Origin: Actinomycetospora chibensis
GTDB taxonomy: Bacteria; Actinomycetota; Actinomycetes; Mycobacteriales; Pseudonocardiaceae
DNA length: 64,000 nt
Reading direction: 5' to 3'
Assembly: GCF_028737215.1 (NCBI RefSeq)
Contig: NZ_JAQZAM010000016.1
Span: 60,210 to 124,209, forward strand
The position numbers and the translations under genes are program-made. Positions 24,667 to 33,164 of this stretch are shown one piece after another. How positions within the stretch are numbered: position 1 is the stretch's first letter; each line of letters opens with the position of its first letter. Under the pieces are notes generated by a model. It was not told the DNA's origin and did not search any database. It was given only the letters and a program-made list of their open reading frames with translations.

Positions 24667-26210
24667 GCACCCGCGTGCCGCGCACGCTGCCGGAGCTGCT
24701 CGACGACGCGGCGGAGCGCTCGCCGACGCGGGAGGTCGTGTTCCCCGCGGAGCGGGCGACCTGGCCCGCGGTGCGGGAGGCGGCCCGGTCGTGGGCGGCC
24801 GGGCTGCACGCCCGCGGGGTGCGCCGGGGCGACCGGGTACTGCTCGTGCTGCCCGGCGGGCTGGACGCCGTGGTCGGCACGGTGGCGGCGGCGATGCTCG
24901 GGGCGGTGCCCACGCCCGTCAACCACCGCGGCACGCCCGACGAGGTGGCGTGGCTGCGCGACGACGCGGACCCCGCCGTGGTGGCGGCGTCCCCCGAGCT
25001 CCTCGGGCTCGCCGGCGGGGGAGCCGTGACGCCCGCCGAGCTGGCCGGGGACCCGGCCGACGCGCCCGCGGTGGACGTCGCCCCGGACGACCCGATGATC
25101 CTGCTCTACACCTCCGGGACGACGTCGCGCCCGCGTGGCTGCGTCCACACGCACGCCGCCTACGCCGCGCTCGGGGAGAACCTCGTCGACCGGCTGCGGC
25201 TGACACCCGACGACAGGTTCTGGACCCCGCTGCCGCTGCACCACTGCGGCGGGATCGACCTGCTCATGGGCTCGCTCGCGGCGGCCTGCACGCTCGTCCA
25301 CGTCGGCGCGTTCGCGCCGGACGTCGCCTGGCGGCAGCTCGTCGACGAGCGCGCCACGGTCGCCTTCCCGGCGTTCGACACGATCTGGCTGCCGGTGCTC
25401 GACCACCCGGAGTTCCGGCCGGCGGCGGTGCCGGAGCTGCGCACGGTGATCAACGTCGGGCCGGCCGAGCGGATGGCCGCGATGCAGGCGAGGCTCCCGA
25501 CGGCGGTGCAGATCTCGTGCCTGGGCGGAACGGAGTCGGCCGGGTTCTGCTGCGTGGGCTCGGTGGACGACCCGCCCGAGGCGCGGGCGGGCACGAGCGG
25601 TGTGCCGCTGACCGGGATGGAGGCGACCGTCCGCGACCCCGTGACCGGCCGGGAGTGCGCGCCGGACGAGGTCGGCGAGTTCCTGCACCGCGGCGTCTCG
25701 CGGATGGCGTACTACCACGGGGATCCGGAGACGACGGCCGAGCGCATCGACGCCGAGGGCTGGTTCCACACCGGCGACCTCGTGCGCCGCGACGCCGTTG
25801 GCCGGTTCACGTTCGTCAGCCGGCTCAAGGACATGCTCAAGGTCGGCGGCGAGAACGTCGCGGCGGCCGAGGTGGAGGGCCGCCTCGCGGAGCACCCCGC
25901 GGTCGGGGTCGTGGCCGTGGTCGCCGCCCCGGACGCCCGTCTGGGCGAGGTCGCGGCCGCGTTCGTCGAGCTGGCGCCGGCGTTCCGGGGCGCCGACAGT
26001 GAGGTGCTCGCCCGCGAGCTCGTCGACCACTGCCTGGAGGCGCTCGCGACGTACAAGGCGCCGCGCTACGTCGAGTTCGTCGAGACCTGGCCCATGTCCG
26101 GCACGAAGATTCAGAAGGGGGCGCTGCGCGAGAGGATCGCGGCCGAGCTGACCGACCGGGGGATCACCGAGGCGCCGCGCCTGTCGCGTCGCCACCTCAC
26201 GGCGGGGTGA
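24663..26210 (+). CDS. AMP-dependent acyl-CoA synthetase
   Basis: A 515-residue ligase: 'ILLYTSGTTSRPRGCVHTHAA' near residue 147, 'CLGGTESAGF' near 287, 'GWFHTGDLVRRDAVGRFTFVSRLKDMLKVGGENVAAAEVEG' split across the hinge near 366-400, and the C-terminal lysine in 'PMSGTKIQKGALRERI' near 480. It is clearly paralogous to the ligase at 34426 (shared F-x-T-I-W-L-P-V-L-D and R-L-K-D-M-L-K-V-G-G-E-N-V). GTG overlaps the stop of the NTF2-like gene. It is the last gene before the TetR gene. Confidence 0.91.
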   Translation: MSTRVPRTLPELLDDAAERSPTREVVFPAERATWPAVREAARSWAAGLHARGVRRGDRVLLVLPGGLDAVVGTVAAAMLGAVPTPVNHRGTPDEVAWLRDDADPAVVAASPELLGLAGGGAVTPAELAGDPADAPAVDVAPDDPMILLYTSGTTSRPRGCVHTHAAYAALGENLVDRLRLTPDDRFWTPLPLHHCGGIDLLMGSLAAACTLVHVGAFAPDVAWRQLVDERATVAFPAFDTIWLPVLDHPEFRPAAVPELRTVINVGPAERMAAMQARLPTAVQISCLGGTESAGFCCVGSVDDPPEARAGTSGVPLTGMEATVRDPVTGRECAPDEVGEFLHRGVSRMAYYHGDPETTAERIDAEGWFHTGDLVRRDAVGRFTFVSRLKDMLKVGGENVAAAEVEGRLAEHPAVGVVAVVAAPDARLGEVAAAFVELAPAFRGADSEVLARELVDHCLEALATYKAPRYVEFVETWPMSGTKIQKGALRERIAAELTDRGITEAPRLSRRHLTAG

Positions 26211-26238
26211 GCCGCACGGCGGGGTGAGCTGCTCCGGG

Positions 26239-26260
26239 CAACCTACCGACCGTATGGTGG
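26239..26260. promoter_or_regulatory. TetR-type operator, site C (before the tetR gene)
   Basis: Left half CAACCTACCG matches 7 of 10, the centre is AC, and the right half CGTATGGTGG matches 8 of 10 of the island consensus. It lies 50 bases before the chosen start of the TetR gene and suggests autoregulation. Confidence 0.6.
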
Positions 26261-26309
26261 TCGGGCGCACCGGGGCGCCGTCGTGAGCGTCTCGACCAGG
26301 GAGCAGACC

Positions 26310-26981
26310 ATGGCACAGGACCGCCGCCCGGCCGGGCGCAGCGAGCGCCGCGCCGCCGGGGAGCGCAAGCCCCGCGAACAACGGTGGGCCCAGCTGCTCG
26401 AGGTGGCCACCCAGGTGTTCTACGAGAAGGGCTACGACGGCGCCTCGCTGCAGGACATCGCCGACCGCCTCGGCATGCTCAAGGGCAGCCTGTACTACTA
26501 CATCCAGTCCAAGGAGGACCTGCTCTTCGAGGTGATCAGCGAGGTGCATCGGGAGGGCTACGCCGTGGTGCGCACCGCGGCCGCCTCCGAGGGCGACCCC
26601 CTGGACCGCCTCGAGCGCACGATCCGCGCCCACGTCGAGCACGCCTGCCGCAACCTCGTGCCGACCGCGGTGTTCCTGCACGAGCTCGAGGCGCTCCCGA
26701 CCGCGCGCCGCGAGGAGATCCTCGGCAGTGGCCACGCCTACCAGGGCGTCTTCCGCGATCTCGTCGCCGAGGCGCAGAGCGAGGGCCTGGCCCGGCCGGA
26801 CGTCGACCCGCGGGTCGCCGGGCTGTCCATCCTCGGCTCGACGAACTGGGTCTACCGCTGGTTCCGCGCGGACGGGCCCTCGACGCCCGAGGAGATCGCC
26901 GCCCAGCTCGCGGCCATGGCGGTGCACGGCGTCGCCACCGCCGCCGCCCTCGTGGCGCGCGATGCCGCCGTCGGGGCCTGA
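26310..26981 (+). CDS. TetR/AcrR-family regulator, likely master repressor of the island
   Basis: A 223-residue regulator. The N-terminal helix-turn-helix is 'GASLQDIADRLGMLKGSLYY' at about residues 45-64, followed by 'YIQSKEDLLFEVI'. The C-terminal ligand domain is of the FadR/KstR2-like helical type ('FLHELEALPTARREEIL', 'GLSILGSTNWVYRWFR'). ATG 26310 has GGGAG seven bases upstream; GTG 26283 is in frame but poorly led. The same 22-bp palindrome lies before this gene and before four other transcription units, so this protein is the obvious candidate to bind all five, released probably by an acyl-CoA intermediate (inference). Confidence 0.88.
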   Translation: MAQDRRPAGRSERRAAGERKPREQRWAQLLEVATQVFYEKGYDGASLQDIADRLGMLKGSLYYYIQSKEDLLFEVISEVHREGYAVVRTAAASEGDPLDRLERTIRAHVEHACRNLVPTAVFLHELEALPTARREEILGSGHAYQGVFRDLVAEAQSEGLARPDVDPRVAGLSILGSTNWVYRWFRADGPSTPEEIAAQLAAMAVHGVATAAALVARDAAVGA

Positions 26982-27049
26982 CGCGCGCCGTCGGACGCAG
27001 CGGACGGGCGGTTCTTCCGTTGATCATGGCCGGGCGGCGCACCGTGGGA

Positions 27050-27109
27050 GATCAGGGGCGCGTCGTCCACGTGTGCGGAAGCTCGGACGTGGATCAGGTG
27101 CCCGCGATC
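27050..27109 (+). repeat. 60-bp palindromic repeat, copy 3
   Basis: Begins GATCAGGGGCGCG and ends ATCAGGTGCCCGCGATC, exactly 60 bp like copies 1 and 2 but with two mismatches in the stem. It fills the gap between the convergent tetR and biotin carboxylase genes, where a hairpin could also stop transcription from both sides. Confidence 0.65.
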
Positions 27110-27137
27110 TCGGACGAGGTCGTCGGGACGTCGGCAC

Positions 27138-28901
27138 TCACGGCTCGGGCACCGCTGCGGTCACCGCGACCAGCGCGCTGCCGGCCGTGACCCGGTCGCC
27201 CGGCGCGACGTGCACGGCGTCGACGCGGGTCGCCCGGGACGCCCGGACCGGGAGCTCCATCTTCATCGCCTCGAGCACGACGAGCACCGCGCCGGCGTCG
27301 ACGTCGTCGCCCGGCGCGACGACGACCTCGACGACCGTCGCGTCCATCGGCGCCACCGGGTCGCCCGTGGGCGTCGACCCCGTCGCCGGCCCGCGGCGTT
27401 CCGGGCGGGGCGCCTCGGCGGCGGCCCCCGTCGCGCCCGCGCGGTGGCGGGGGACGCGCAGCGCCAGCGGGCCGCGGTCGGTGGCGAGGTGGACGGCGCG
27501 GGTGGTGGCCGGTTCCCGACGGGTCGGCGTCGGCCGGGCCGTGGCGTCGGGCGCCCAGTCCCGCTCGACGCTGCCGGTGTCGTGCTCCATCGCGGCGTGG
27601 TCGGGGCGGTCGAGCACCGCGCGCAGGTAGGGCGCGGTGGTGGGCACGCCGGTGAGGACGAGGTCGTCGAGCGCGGCGGACAGGCGTGCGCACGCGGTGG
27701 CGCGGTCCGGGCCCCAGGCGTGCACCTTGCCGAGCAGCGAGTCGTACGCGCCGGGCACCGCGTCCCCGGCCTCGACGCCCAGGTCGCAGCGCACCCAGGG
27801 CCCGGACGGCAGCGTCAGCGCGGTGACCTGCCCCGGCGCCGGGCGGAAGCCCTCCCACGGGTCCTCGGCGGCGATCCGCGCCTGCACCGCGTGGCCCCGC
27901 ACCACGACCCGGCCATCGAGTATCGAGCCCCCGAGGACCTCGCCGAGCGGCTCCCCCGCCGCGATCCGGAGCTGGGCGACGACGAGGTCGACGCCCGTGA
28001 CCATCTCGGTGACCCCGTGCTCGACCTGCAGCCGGGTGTTCATCTCGAGGAAGGCGGGGCCGCCGGTGTCGCGGTCGAGGAGGAACTCCACGGTGCCCGC
28101 GCCGCGGTAGCCGACGGCCGTCGCGAGCCGCCGGGACGCCTCGTGCAGCTCGGTGCGCACGGCGTCGGGCAGGTCGGGGGCGGGCGCCTCCTCGAGCAGC
28201 TTCTGGTGGCGGCGCTGCACGGTGCAGTCGCGGTCACCGAGGACGGCGACGGCGCCGTGGTGGTCGGCGAGGATCTGCACCTCGACGTGGCGCGCGCGGG
28301 CGATGTGACGCTCGAGGAACACCTCGCCCCGCCCGAAGGCGGCGGCCGCCTCGCGCCCCGCGGCGGCGAGGGCGCCGGGCAGCTCGTCCGCGCTTGCGAC
28401 GACCCGCATCCCGCGGCCCCCGCCGCCGTGCGCGGCCTTGACCAGCAACGGGAAGCCGATCCGCGCGGCGGCGTCCCCGGCCGGGGCGGCGTCGACGGCC
28501 TCCTCCGTGCCGTCGAGCACCGGCACCGCGCTCTCCCGGGCGAGCGCCCGCGCGCGGACCTTGTCGCCCATCGCCGCCACCACCTCGGCGGGCGGGCCGA
28601 CGAACACCAGGCCGGCGTCGGTGACCGCCCGTGCGAAGCCCGCGTCCTCGGCGAGCAGGCCGTAGCCCGGATGCACGGCCCGCGCCCCGTGGGCGAGCGC
28701 CGCGCCGACCACGGCGTCGACATCGAGGTAGGACGGGACGCACACGGTGGTGTCCGCGACCCGGGTGGGCAGCGCGCCCGCGTCGACGTCGGTGTGCACC
28801 ACGATCGAGCGCAGGCCCAGCTCGCGGCAGGCCCGCACGATGCGCACGGCGACCTCGCCACGGTTGGCGACGAGGACCGGGCCAGGCCGGGCACGCTCCA
28901 T
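27138..28901 (-). CDS. acyl-CoA carboxylase alpha subunit (biotin carboxylase + BCCP)
   Basis: A 587-residue subunit. The biotin carboxylase domain covers residues 1-440: 'VLVANRGEVAVRIVRACRELG', the ATP-grasp loop 'LLVKAAHGGGGRGMRVV' near 155 and 'FLEMNTRLQVEHGVTEMVTGVDLV' near 280. The C-terminal biotinyl domain has the biotin lysine in 'VLEAMKMELPV' near 553. It supplies carboxybiotin to a beta subunit, here the divergent gene at 28975. ATG 28901 has GAGGAGG six bases upstream; the longer start at 28925 would lie in the operator. Transcribed from the promoter region shared with operator D. Confidence 0.9.
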   Translation of the reverse strand: MERARPGPVLVANRGEVAVRIVRACRELGLRSIVVHTDVDAGALPTRVADTTVCVPSYLDVDAVVGAALAHGARAVHPGYGLLAEDAGFARAVTDAGLVFVGPPAEVVAAMGDKVRARALARESAVPVLDGTEEAVDAAPAGDAAARIGFPLLVKAAHGGGGRGMRVVASADELPGALAAAGREAAAAFGRGEVFLERHIARARHVEVQILADHHGAVAVLGDRDCTVQRRHQKLLEEAPAPDLPDAVRTELHEASRRLATAVGYRGAGTVEFLLDRDTGGPAFLEMNTRLQVEHGVTEMVTGVDLVVAQLRIAAGEPLGEVLGGSILDGRVVVRGHAVQARIAAEDPWEGFRPAPGQVTALTLPSGPWVRCDLGVEAGDAVPGAYDSLLGKVHAWGPDRATACARLSAALDDLVLTGVPTTAPYLRAVLDRPDHAAMEHDTGSVERDWAPDATARPTPTRREPATTRAVHLATDRGPLALRVPRHRAGATGAAAEAPRPERRGPATGSTPTGDPVAPMDATVVEVVVAPGDDVDAGAVLVVLEAMKMELPVRASRATRVDAVHVAPGDRVTAGSALVAVTAAVPEP

Positions 28902-28925
28902 CGGCGGCCTCCTCTCGTTCGCCAT

Positions 28926-28947
28926 CTACCAAACGACCGGATGGTAG
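28926..28947. promoter_or_regulatory. TetR-type operator, site D (divergent carboxylase promoter)
   Basis: Left half CTACCAAACG is perfect, the centre is AC, and the right half CGGATGGTAG matches 8 of 10. Outer arms ATCTACC and GGTAGAT extend the symmetry. It lies 24 bases before the alpha-subunit start and 28 bases before the beta-subunit start; a TAGATT that could be a -10 element for the plus-strand genes overlaps its right edge. Confidence 0.7.
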
Positions 28948-28974
28948 ATTACGGTCGCCGGGAGAGCCACGTCC

Positions 28975-30630
28975 ATGCGGGGAGGAACGGTGCCAGTCGC
29001 CAACGGCCAGGGGCCGGTGCCGCACGGGCAGACTCCCGCGCACGAGGCCCCCGACGCCATGGCACCCGGGACGGCACGGTCCGGCATGACCGAGGCGCTG
29101 GACGAGCTGGCCCGCCGACGCGAGGCCGCCGAGGCGATGGGCGGCGAGCAGGCGCTCGCTCGGCACCGGGCCTCGGGGCGGATGCCGGTGCGCGAGCGGG
29201 TCGCCGCGCTCGTCGACCCCGGCACCTGGTTCGAGATCGGCGCGCTCGCCGAGCCGGAGATCCGCCGCGAGAAGCCGGTGCCCGGCGACGCGGTGGTCAC
29301 CGGGTTCGGCACGCTCGACGGCCGCCGGGTCGGCGTCATCGGGATCGACGCCACCGCCGTCGCCGGCACCACGGCGCCGATCAGTATGCGCAAGCAGGGC
29401 CGGCTCATCGAGCACGCCCAGCACGGCGGCTTCCCGCTCGTGCTGCTCTGCGATGCCGACGGCGGACGGATGCCCGACGTCATGGGCTGGCGGTTCTCCG
29501 GTCTCCCGCTCGACTTCACCAGCTTCCTCGGCGCCACCGACGGCAGCCCCGCGGTGCCGCGGGCGGCGGCGGTCCTCGGCCCGTCCTACGGCGACTCGGC
29601 GCTGCACGCCGCCACCGCCCACTACGTCGTCATGACCCGCGGGTCGTCGGTCGCACTGTCCGGTCCGTCGGTGGTCGAGCCCGCGATCGGCGAGCGCGTC
29701 ACCGACGACGAGCTCGGCGGGCCCGAGGCCGCGACGGCCGCCGGCAACGCCCACCTCGTGGTCGACACCGAGGCCGACGCGCTCGACGCCCTCGGCGCGT
29801 TCCTGTCCTACCTGCCCTCGAACGCCGCGCTCCCGGCGCCGGCGTCGGAGCCCGTGGCGCCGGCGCGCGATCCCGCCGAGCTCGCCGACGTCGTCCCCAC
29901 CGGCGCCCGCGCGGGCTACGACATGCGCGAGGTGCTCGCCGCCGTGGCCGACGCGGAGTCCGTGCTGCCCTGGGCCGACGGGTGGGGGCCGAGCCTGCTG
30001 TGCGCGCTGGCCCGCATCGAGGGCCGGCCGGTGGGGATCGTCGCCAACCAGCCGCTCGTGCGCGCGGGTGCGCTCGACCCCGACTCGCTGGCGAAGGAGC
30101 ACGACTTCGTCGACCTGTGCGACACGTTCGGGCTGCCGCTGGTGTTCCTGCACGACGTCCCGGGGCTGATGATCGGCAGCCACGCCGAGCGCTCCGGGAT
30201 CCTGCACGCCTACGAGCGCACCGTCTCGCGCATCGCGCGGGCCACGGTCCCGCGGGTCGGCGTCGTGCTGCGCAAGGCCTACGGCGGCGGGCACTTCGCC
30301 ATGGGCGGGCGCCCGACCGGGCCCGACTTCCTCTACGCCTGGCCCACGGCGGAGATGGGCTTCATGGCTCCCGAGACCGGCATCCGCACCGTGCACCGCC
30401 GCGCCCTCGACCGGCTCCTCGTCGACGAGGGCCCGGACGCCCGCGACGCGCGGGCCGCCGAGCTCACCGCCGAGTGGGTCGCCGAGTCCGAGCCATGGGA
30501 GGCCGCGGCGCACCTGTCGCTGGACGACGTGATCGCGCCGGCCGCGACGCGGCACGTGATCGCCACCAGCATCGAGATCGCCTGGGGGGAGCGGCCGCAC
30601 CGGGTGGGCCACCGGGGAGGTGCGTCATGA
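28975..30630 (+). CDS. acyl-CoA carboxylase beta subunit (carboxyltransferase)
   Basis: A 551-residue carboxyltransferase with the two crotonase-like halves of AccD/PccB proteins. N half: 'LARHRASGRMPVRERVAALVDPGTWFEIG' and 'IGIDATAVAGTTAPISMRKQGRLIEHA'. C half: 'FVDLCDTFGLPLVFLHDVPGLMIGSHAERSGILHAYERTVSRIARATVPRVGVVLRKAYGGGHFAMGG' (given in part), whose G-G oxyanion turns bind acyl-CoA. GTG 28990 after GGAGGA is an alternative start. It pairs with the divergent alpha subunit. Propionyl-, geranyl- or methylcrotonyl-type substrates are all possible. Confidence 0.9.
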   Translation: MRGGTVPVANGQGPVPHGQTPAHEAPDAMAPGTARSGMTEALDELARRREAAEAMGGEQALARHRASGRMPVRERVAALVDPGTWFEIGALAEPEIRREKPVPGDAVVTGFGTLDGRRVGVIGIDATAVAGTTAPISMRKQGRLIEHAQHGGFPLVLLCDADGGRMPDVMGWRFSGLPLDFTSFLGATDGSPAVPRAAAVLGPSYGDSALHAATAHYVVMTRGSSVALSGPSVVEPAIGERVTDDELGGPEAATAAGNAHLVVDTEADALDALGAFLSYLPSNAALPAPASEPVAPARDPAELADVVPTGARAGYDMREVLAAVADAESVLPWADGWGPSLLCALARIEGRPVGIVANQPLVRAGALDPDSLAKEHDFVDLCDTFGLPLVFLHDVPGLMIGSHAERSGILHAYERTVSRIARATVPRVGVVLRKAYGGGHFAMGGRPTGPDFLYAWPTAEMGFMAPETGIRTVHRRALDRLLVDEGPDARDARAAELTAEWVAESEPWEAAAHLSLDDVIAPAATRHVIATSIEIAWGERPHRVGHRGGAS

Positions 30631-31403
30631 ACAGCGACACCGAGATCACCGTCAAGACCGACGGCCCGGTCGCGGTGATCCACCTCGACCGGCCGGAGAA
30701 GCACAACGCGCTCACCGAGGCGTTCTGGCCCCAGATGCGCGAGGCCCTCGCCCGCCTCGAGGCGGACGGCACGACGCGTGCGGTGGTGCTCACCGGGGCC
30801 GGCGACAAGGCCTTCTCCGCCGGCGGGGACATCGCCGGCTTCGGCGACCTCGACGGGGCGGCGGCGAAGCGCGGGTTCCAGGCCGACTGCCTGCGGACCT
30901 TCGCGGCCATCGAGGAGTGCGCGCTGCCCGTCGTCGCCGCCGTCAACGGCTACGCGTTCGGCGGCGGTTGCGAGCTCGCGCTGGCCTGCGACCTCGTGCT
31001 CGCCTCCGACCGCGCGAGCTTCGCGATGCCCGAGAGCGCGATCGGGCTCGTGCCCGGCTTCGGGGTGCTGCGCGGGCCCGCGGTGATGGGCCGGCACTGG
31101 ACGAAGTGGATGGTGCTCGCCGGCGAGCGCGTCGACGCCGCGCAGGCCGAGCGCATCGGGCTGGTACAGCGGGTGGTGCCCCACGACACCCTGCTCGACG
31201 AGGCCGTGGCGCTCGGCGAGCGCATCGCGCGGAACGCACCGCTGGCCGTGCGCGTCGGCAAACAGATGATCAACCGGGGGGTCGACCGCGGGGAGACGGG
31301 CTACTCGCTCGAGGCGGTGACGATGCTGCAGGAGACCGCCGACACCGCCGAGGGCATCGCCGCGTTCACCGAGAAGCGCCCGCCGCGGTTCGAGGGACGG
31401 TGA
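30627..31403 (+). CDS. enoyl-CoA hydratase/isomerase (crotonase)
   Basis: A 258-residue crotonase. CoA-binding loop 'DKAFSAGGDIAGFGD' near residue 62, oxyanion and first glutamate in 'NGYAFGGGCELALACDLVLAS' near 108-128, second glutamate in 'MPESAIGLVPGFGVLRGP' near 137. Both catalytic glutamates of true hydratases are present. The ATG shares ATGA with the carboxylase beta subunit, a coupling also seen in isoprenoid and leucine degradation clusters where a carboxylated enoyl-CoA is hydrated next. Confidence 0.9.
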   Translation: MNSDTEITVKTDGPVAVIHLDRPEKHNALTEAFWPQMREALARLEADGTTRAVVLTGAGDKAFSAGGDIAGFGDLDGAAAKRGFQADCLRTFAAIEECALPVVAAVNGYAFGGGCELALACDLVLASDRASFAMPESAIGLVPGFGVLRGPAVMGRHWTKWMVLAGERVDAAQAERIGLVQRVVPHDTLLDEAVALGERIARNAPLAVRVGKQMINRGVDRGETGYSLEAVTMLQETADTAEGIAAFTEKRPPRFEGR

Positions 31404-31410
31404 CCCGGCG

Positions 31411-32199
31411 ATGGATCCCTTCGTGGCCCTCATGCGCCGCTACGTCGTCGACTACACGAACTCCCACGACCTCGCCGTCTGCGACAACATCATGGAGCCG
31501 GACTACGTCCTGCGCATGGGCCCGCACATCGTCGCCGGCCGCGACGAGGCCTACAAGCCGGCGACGCGCAAGCAGCTCGAGCAGTTCCCCGGGCTCGGGC
31601 TCACGGTCCACGAGGTCGTGAGCAACGGCGAGCGCCTCGCCCTGCGCTTCTCCGAGCACGGCGCCTCGGTGCGCCACGGCGGGGCCGTCGCGGTGTGGGG
31701 CGGGATCGGGCTGTACGCCTGGAACGGGCGGCGGCTGACCGCCAACCGTGTCGAGCAGGACTACCTCGCCCGCCGCCGCCAGCTCGCCGACGGCGTGCCC
31801 GACGCGGTGCCCCCGCCCACCCCGGCGCCCTGGGACACCGTGGCCCGTGAGCCCGACGCCGGCACCGAACGCGCCGCGCGGGCCTGGGCGGAGCAGGGGA
31901 TGCCGACGCTCGGCGACGTCGTCGTGGACGACGGCAGGCACCCCGCGACGCTCGTGGAGCCCGACGTCGTGGTGATCGACGACCTGTTCAGCGCCGGCGA
32001 CCGGGCCGCGGTCCACGTGACGATCTCGGGGGCGTTCCGCGGCGGCCTCGACGGGGCCGACGAGCACCTCGGCGCGCCCGCCACGCTCCACGCCGCGGCC
32101 GTGGTCGCCGTCGCCGACGGACGGGTCGTCGCAGGACACGTCGTCCGCGACCGCCTCGGGCTCCTGCGCGCCCTCACCCCCGCCGGGGCCACGCGGTGA
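31411..32199 (+). CDS. double NTF2/SnoaL-like protein
   Basis: A 262-residue protein made of two SnoaL-type halves. The first, residues 1-125, has 'MRRYVVDYTNSHDLAVCDNIMEPDYVLRMGPHIVAGRDEAYKPATR' and 'VHEVVSNGERLALRFSEHG'; the second, from about 145, has 'IDDLFSAGDRAAVHVTISGAFRGG' and 'AAAVVAVADGRVVAGHVVRDRLGLL'. A tandem arrangement is unusual in a family that normally pairs two chains. Its stop shares GTGA with the next LLM gene. Function unassigned. Confidence 0.78.
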   Translation: MDPFVALMRRYVVDYTNSHDLAVCDNIMEPDYVLRMGPHIVAGRDEAYKPATRKQLEQFPGLGLTVHEVVSNGERLALRFSEHGASVRHGGAVAVWGGIGLYAWNGRRLTANRVEQDYLARRRQLADGVPDAVPPPTPAPWDTVAREPDAGTERAARAWAEQGMPTLGDVVVDDGRHPATLVEPDVVVIDDLFSAGDRAAVHVTISGAFRGGLDGADEHLGAPATLHAAAVVAVADGRVVAGHVVRDRLGLLRALTPAGATR

Positions 32200-33164
32200 C
32201 GCGCCTCGGGCTCTACCTCGACCTGCGCATCCCGGCGGGTGCGACGGGCGCCGACGTCTACCGCCGCACGCTCGACCGCGTCGCCGACGCCGAGCGCCGC
32301 GGGCTCGAGGCCGCATGGGTCACCGAGCACCACGGGTTCGCCGACGGCTACCTCCCCGCGCCGCTGACCGCCGCCGCCGCGATCGCCGCGCGCACGCACA
32401 CCCTGCGGATCGGCACCGGCGTCGTGATCGCGCCGATGCTCCCCGTCGAGACCCTCGCCGAGCAGGCGGCCGTGGTCGACCTCGTCTCCGGCGGCCGGCT
32501 CGAGCTCGGCGTCGGGGCGGGCTGGCGGGCCGAGGAGTTCGCGCGGGTCGGCGCCGACCACCGCGCCCGCTACGCGACGCTCGAGGACCATCTGCGCCGC
32601 CTGCCCGGGCTGTGGGCCGACGGGACCGTGACGCCGGCGCCGGTGCAGCGCCCGCTGCCGACGTGGGTCGGCGCGCGAGGGCCCCGCGGGGCCCGACTGG
32701 CCGGACGGGTCGGCGCCGGGCTGCTCTGGCTCGACCCGGCCCTGGTCGCCCCGTACGCCGAGGGGCTCGCCGCGGGCGGGTGGCCGCGGGAGCAGGGCCG
32801 GCTCGGCGGCCTGGTGAACGTCCTGCTCGCCGACGACCCGGAGGCCGCGAAGGCCGAGGTCCGCGCCGCCGCCCGGCGCAACCGGGAGTCGTACGAGGGC
32901 AACGACGACGCGGCCCCGGAGCCCGGCGACACCACGTTCCCGAAGCTGCGGGTCCGCACCGGCGAGGACGCCGTCGCCGCGGTCCGCGAGCAGCTCGCCG
33001 CGCTCGAGGGCTTCCCGGTCACCGACGTCTTCTGCTTCGCCGACCTCGGCGGGCTGCCCCCCGAGATCGTCGACCGCCACCTCGAGCTGGTGACCGACGT
33101 GCTGCGCCCGGGCCTCGCCGATGTCGGTGCCGCGGCGCCCGTCCCGGTGGGAGGTACCCCGTGA
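32196..33164 (+). CDS. LLM class flavin-dependent oxidoreductase
   Basis: A 322-residue luciferase-like protein close to bacterial luciferase alpha-type layout: 'LDRVADAERRGLEAAWVTEHHGFADGYLPAPLTAAAAIAARTHTLRIGTGVVIAP' (barrel opening), 'VSGGRLELGVGAGWRAEEFARVGADH' near residues 95-120. The E-H-H-x-x motif (near residue 45) is typical of FMN-dependent members. It starts with GTG and is tied by 4-bp overlaps to the NTF2-like gene and the P450. Confidence 0.87.
   Translation: MTRLGLYLDLRIPAGATGADVYRRTLDRVADAERRGLEAAWVTEHHGFADGYLPAPLTAAAAIAARTHTLRIGTGVVIAPMLPVETLAEQAAVVDLVSGGRLELGVGAGWRAEEFARVGADHRARYATLEDHLRRLPGLWADGTVTPAPVQRPLPTWVGARGPRGARLAGRVGAGLLWLDPALVAPYAEGLAAGGWPREQGRLGGLVNVLLADDPEAAKAEVRAAARRNRESYEGNDDAAPEPGDTTFPKLRVRTGEDAVAAVREQLAALEGFPVTDVFCFADLGGLPPEIVDRHLELVTDVLRPGLADVGAAAPVPVGGTP

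Noticed and set aside
27210..31403. A 1397-codon open frame on the plus strand, and similar very long frames at 47823-51689, 49727-52921 and 57091-59940
   Set aside because: They run antisense or out of frame to well-supported genes (carboxylase, SelO, FAD hydroxylase, PPDK), are rich in Arg/Ala/Pro or His/Val/Glu shadow composition and show no domain. In high-GC DNA such frames arise by chance.
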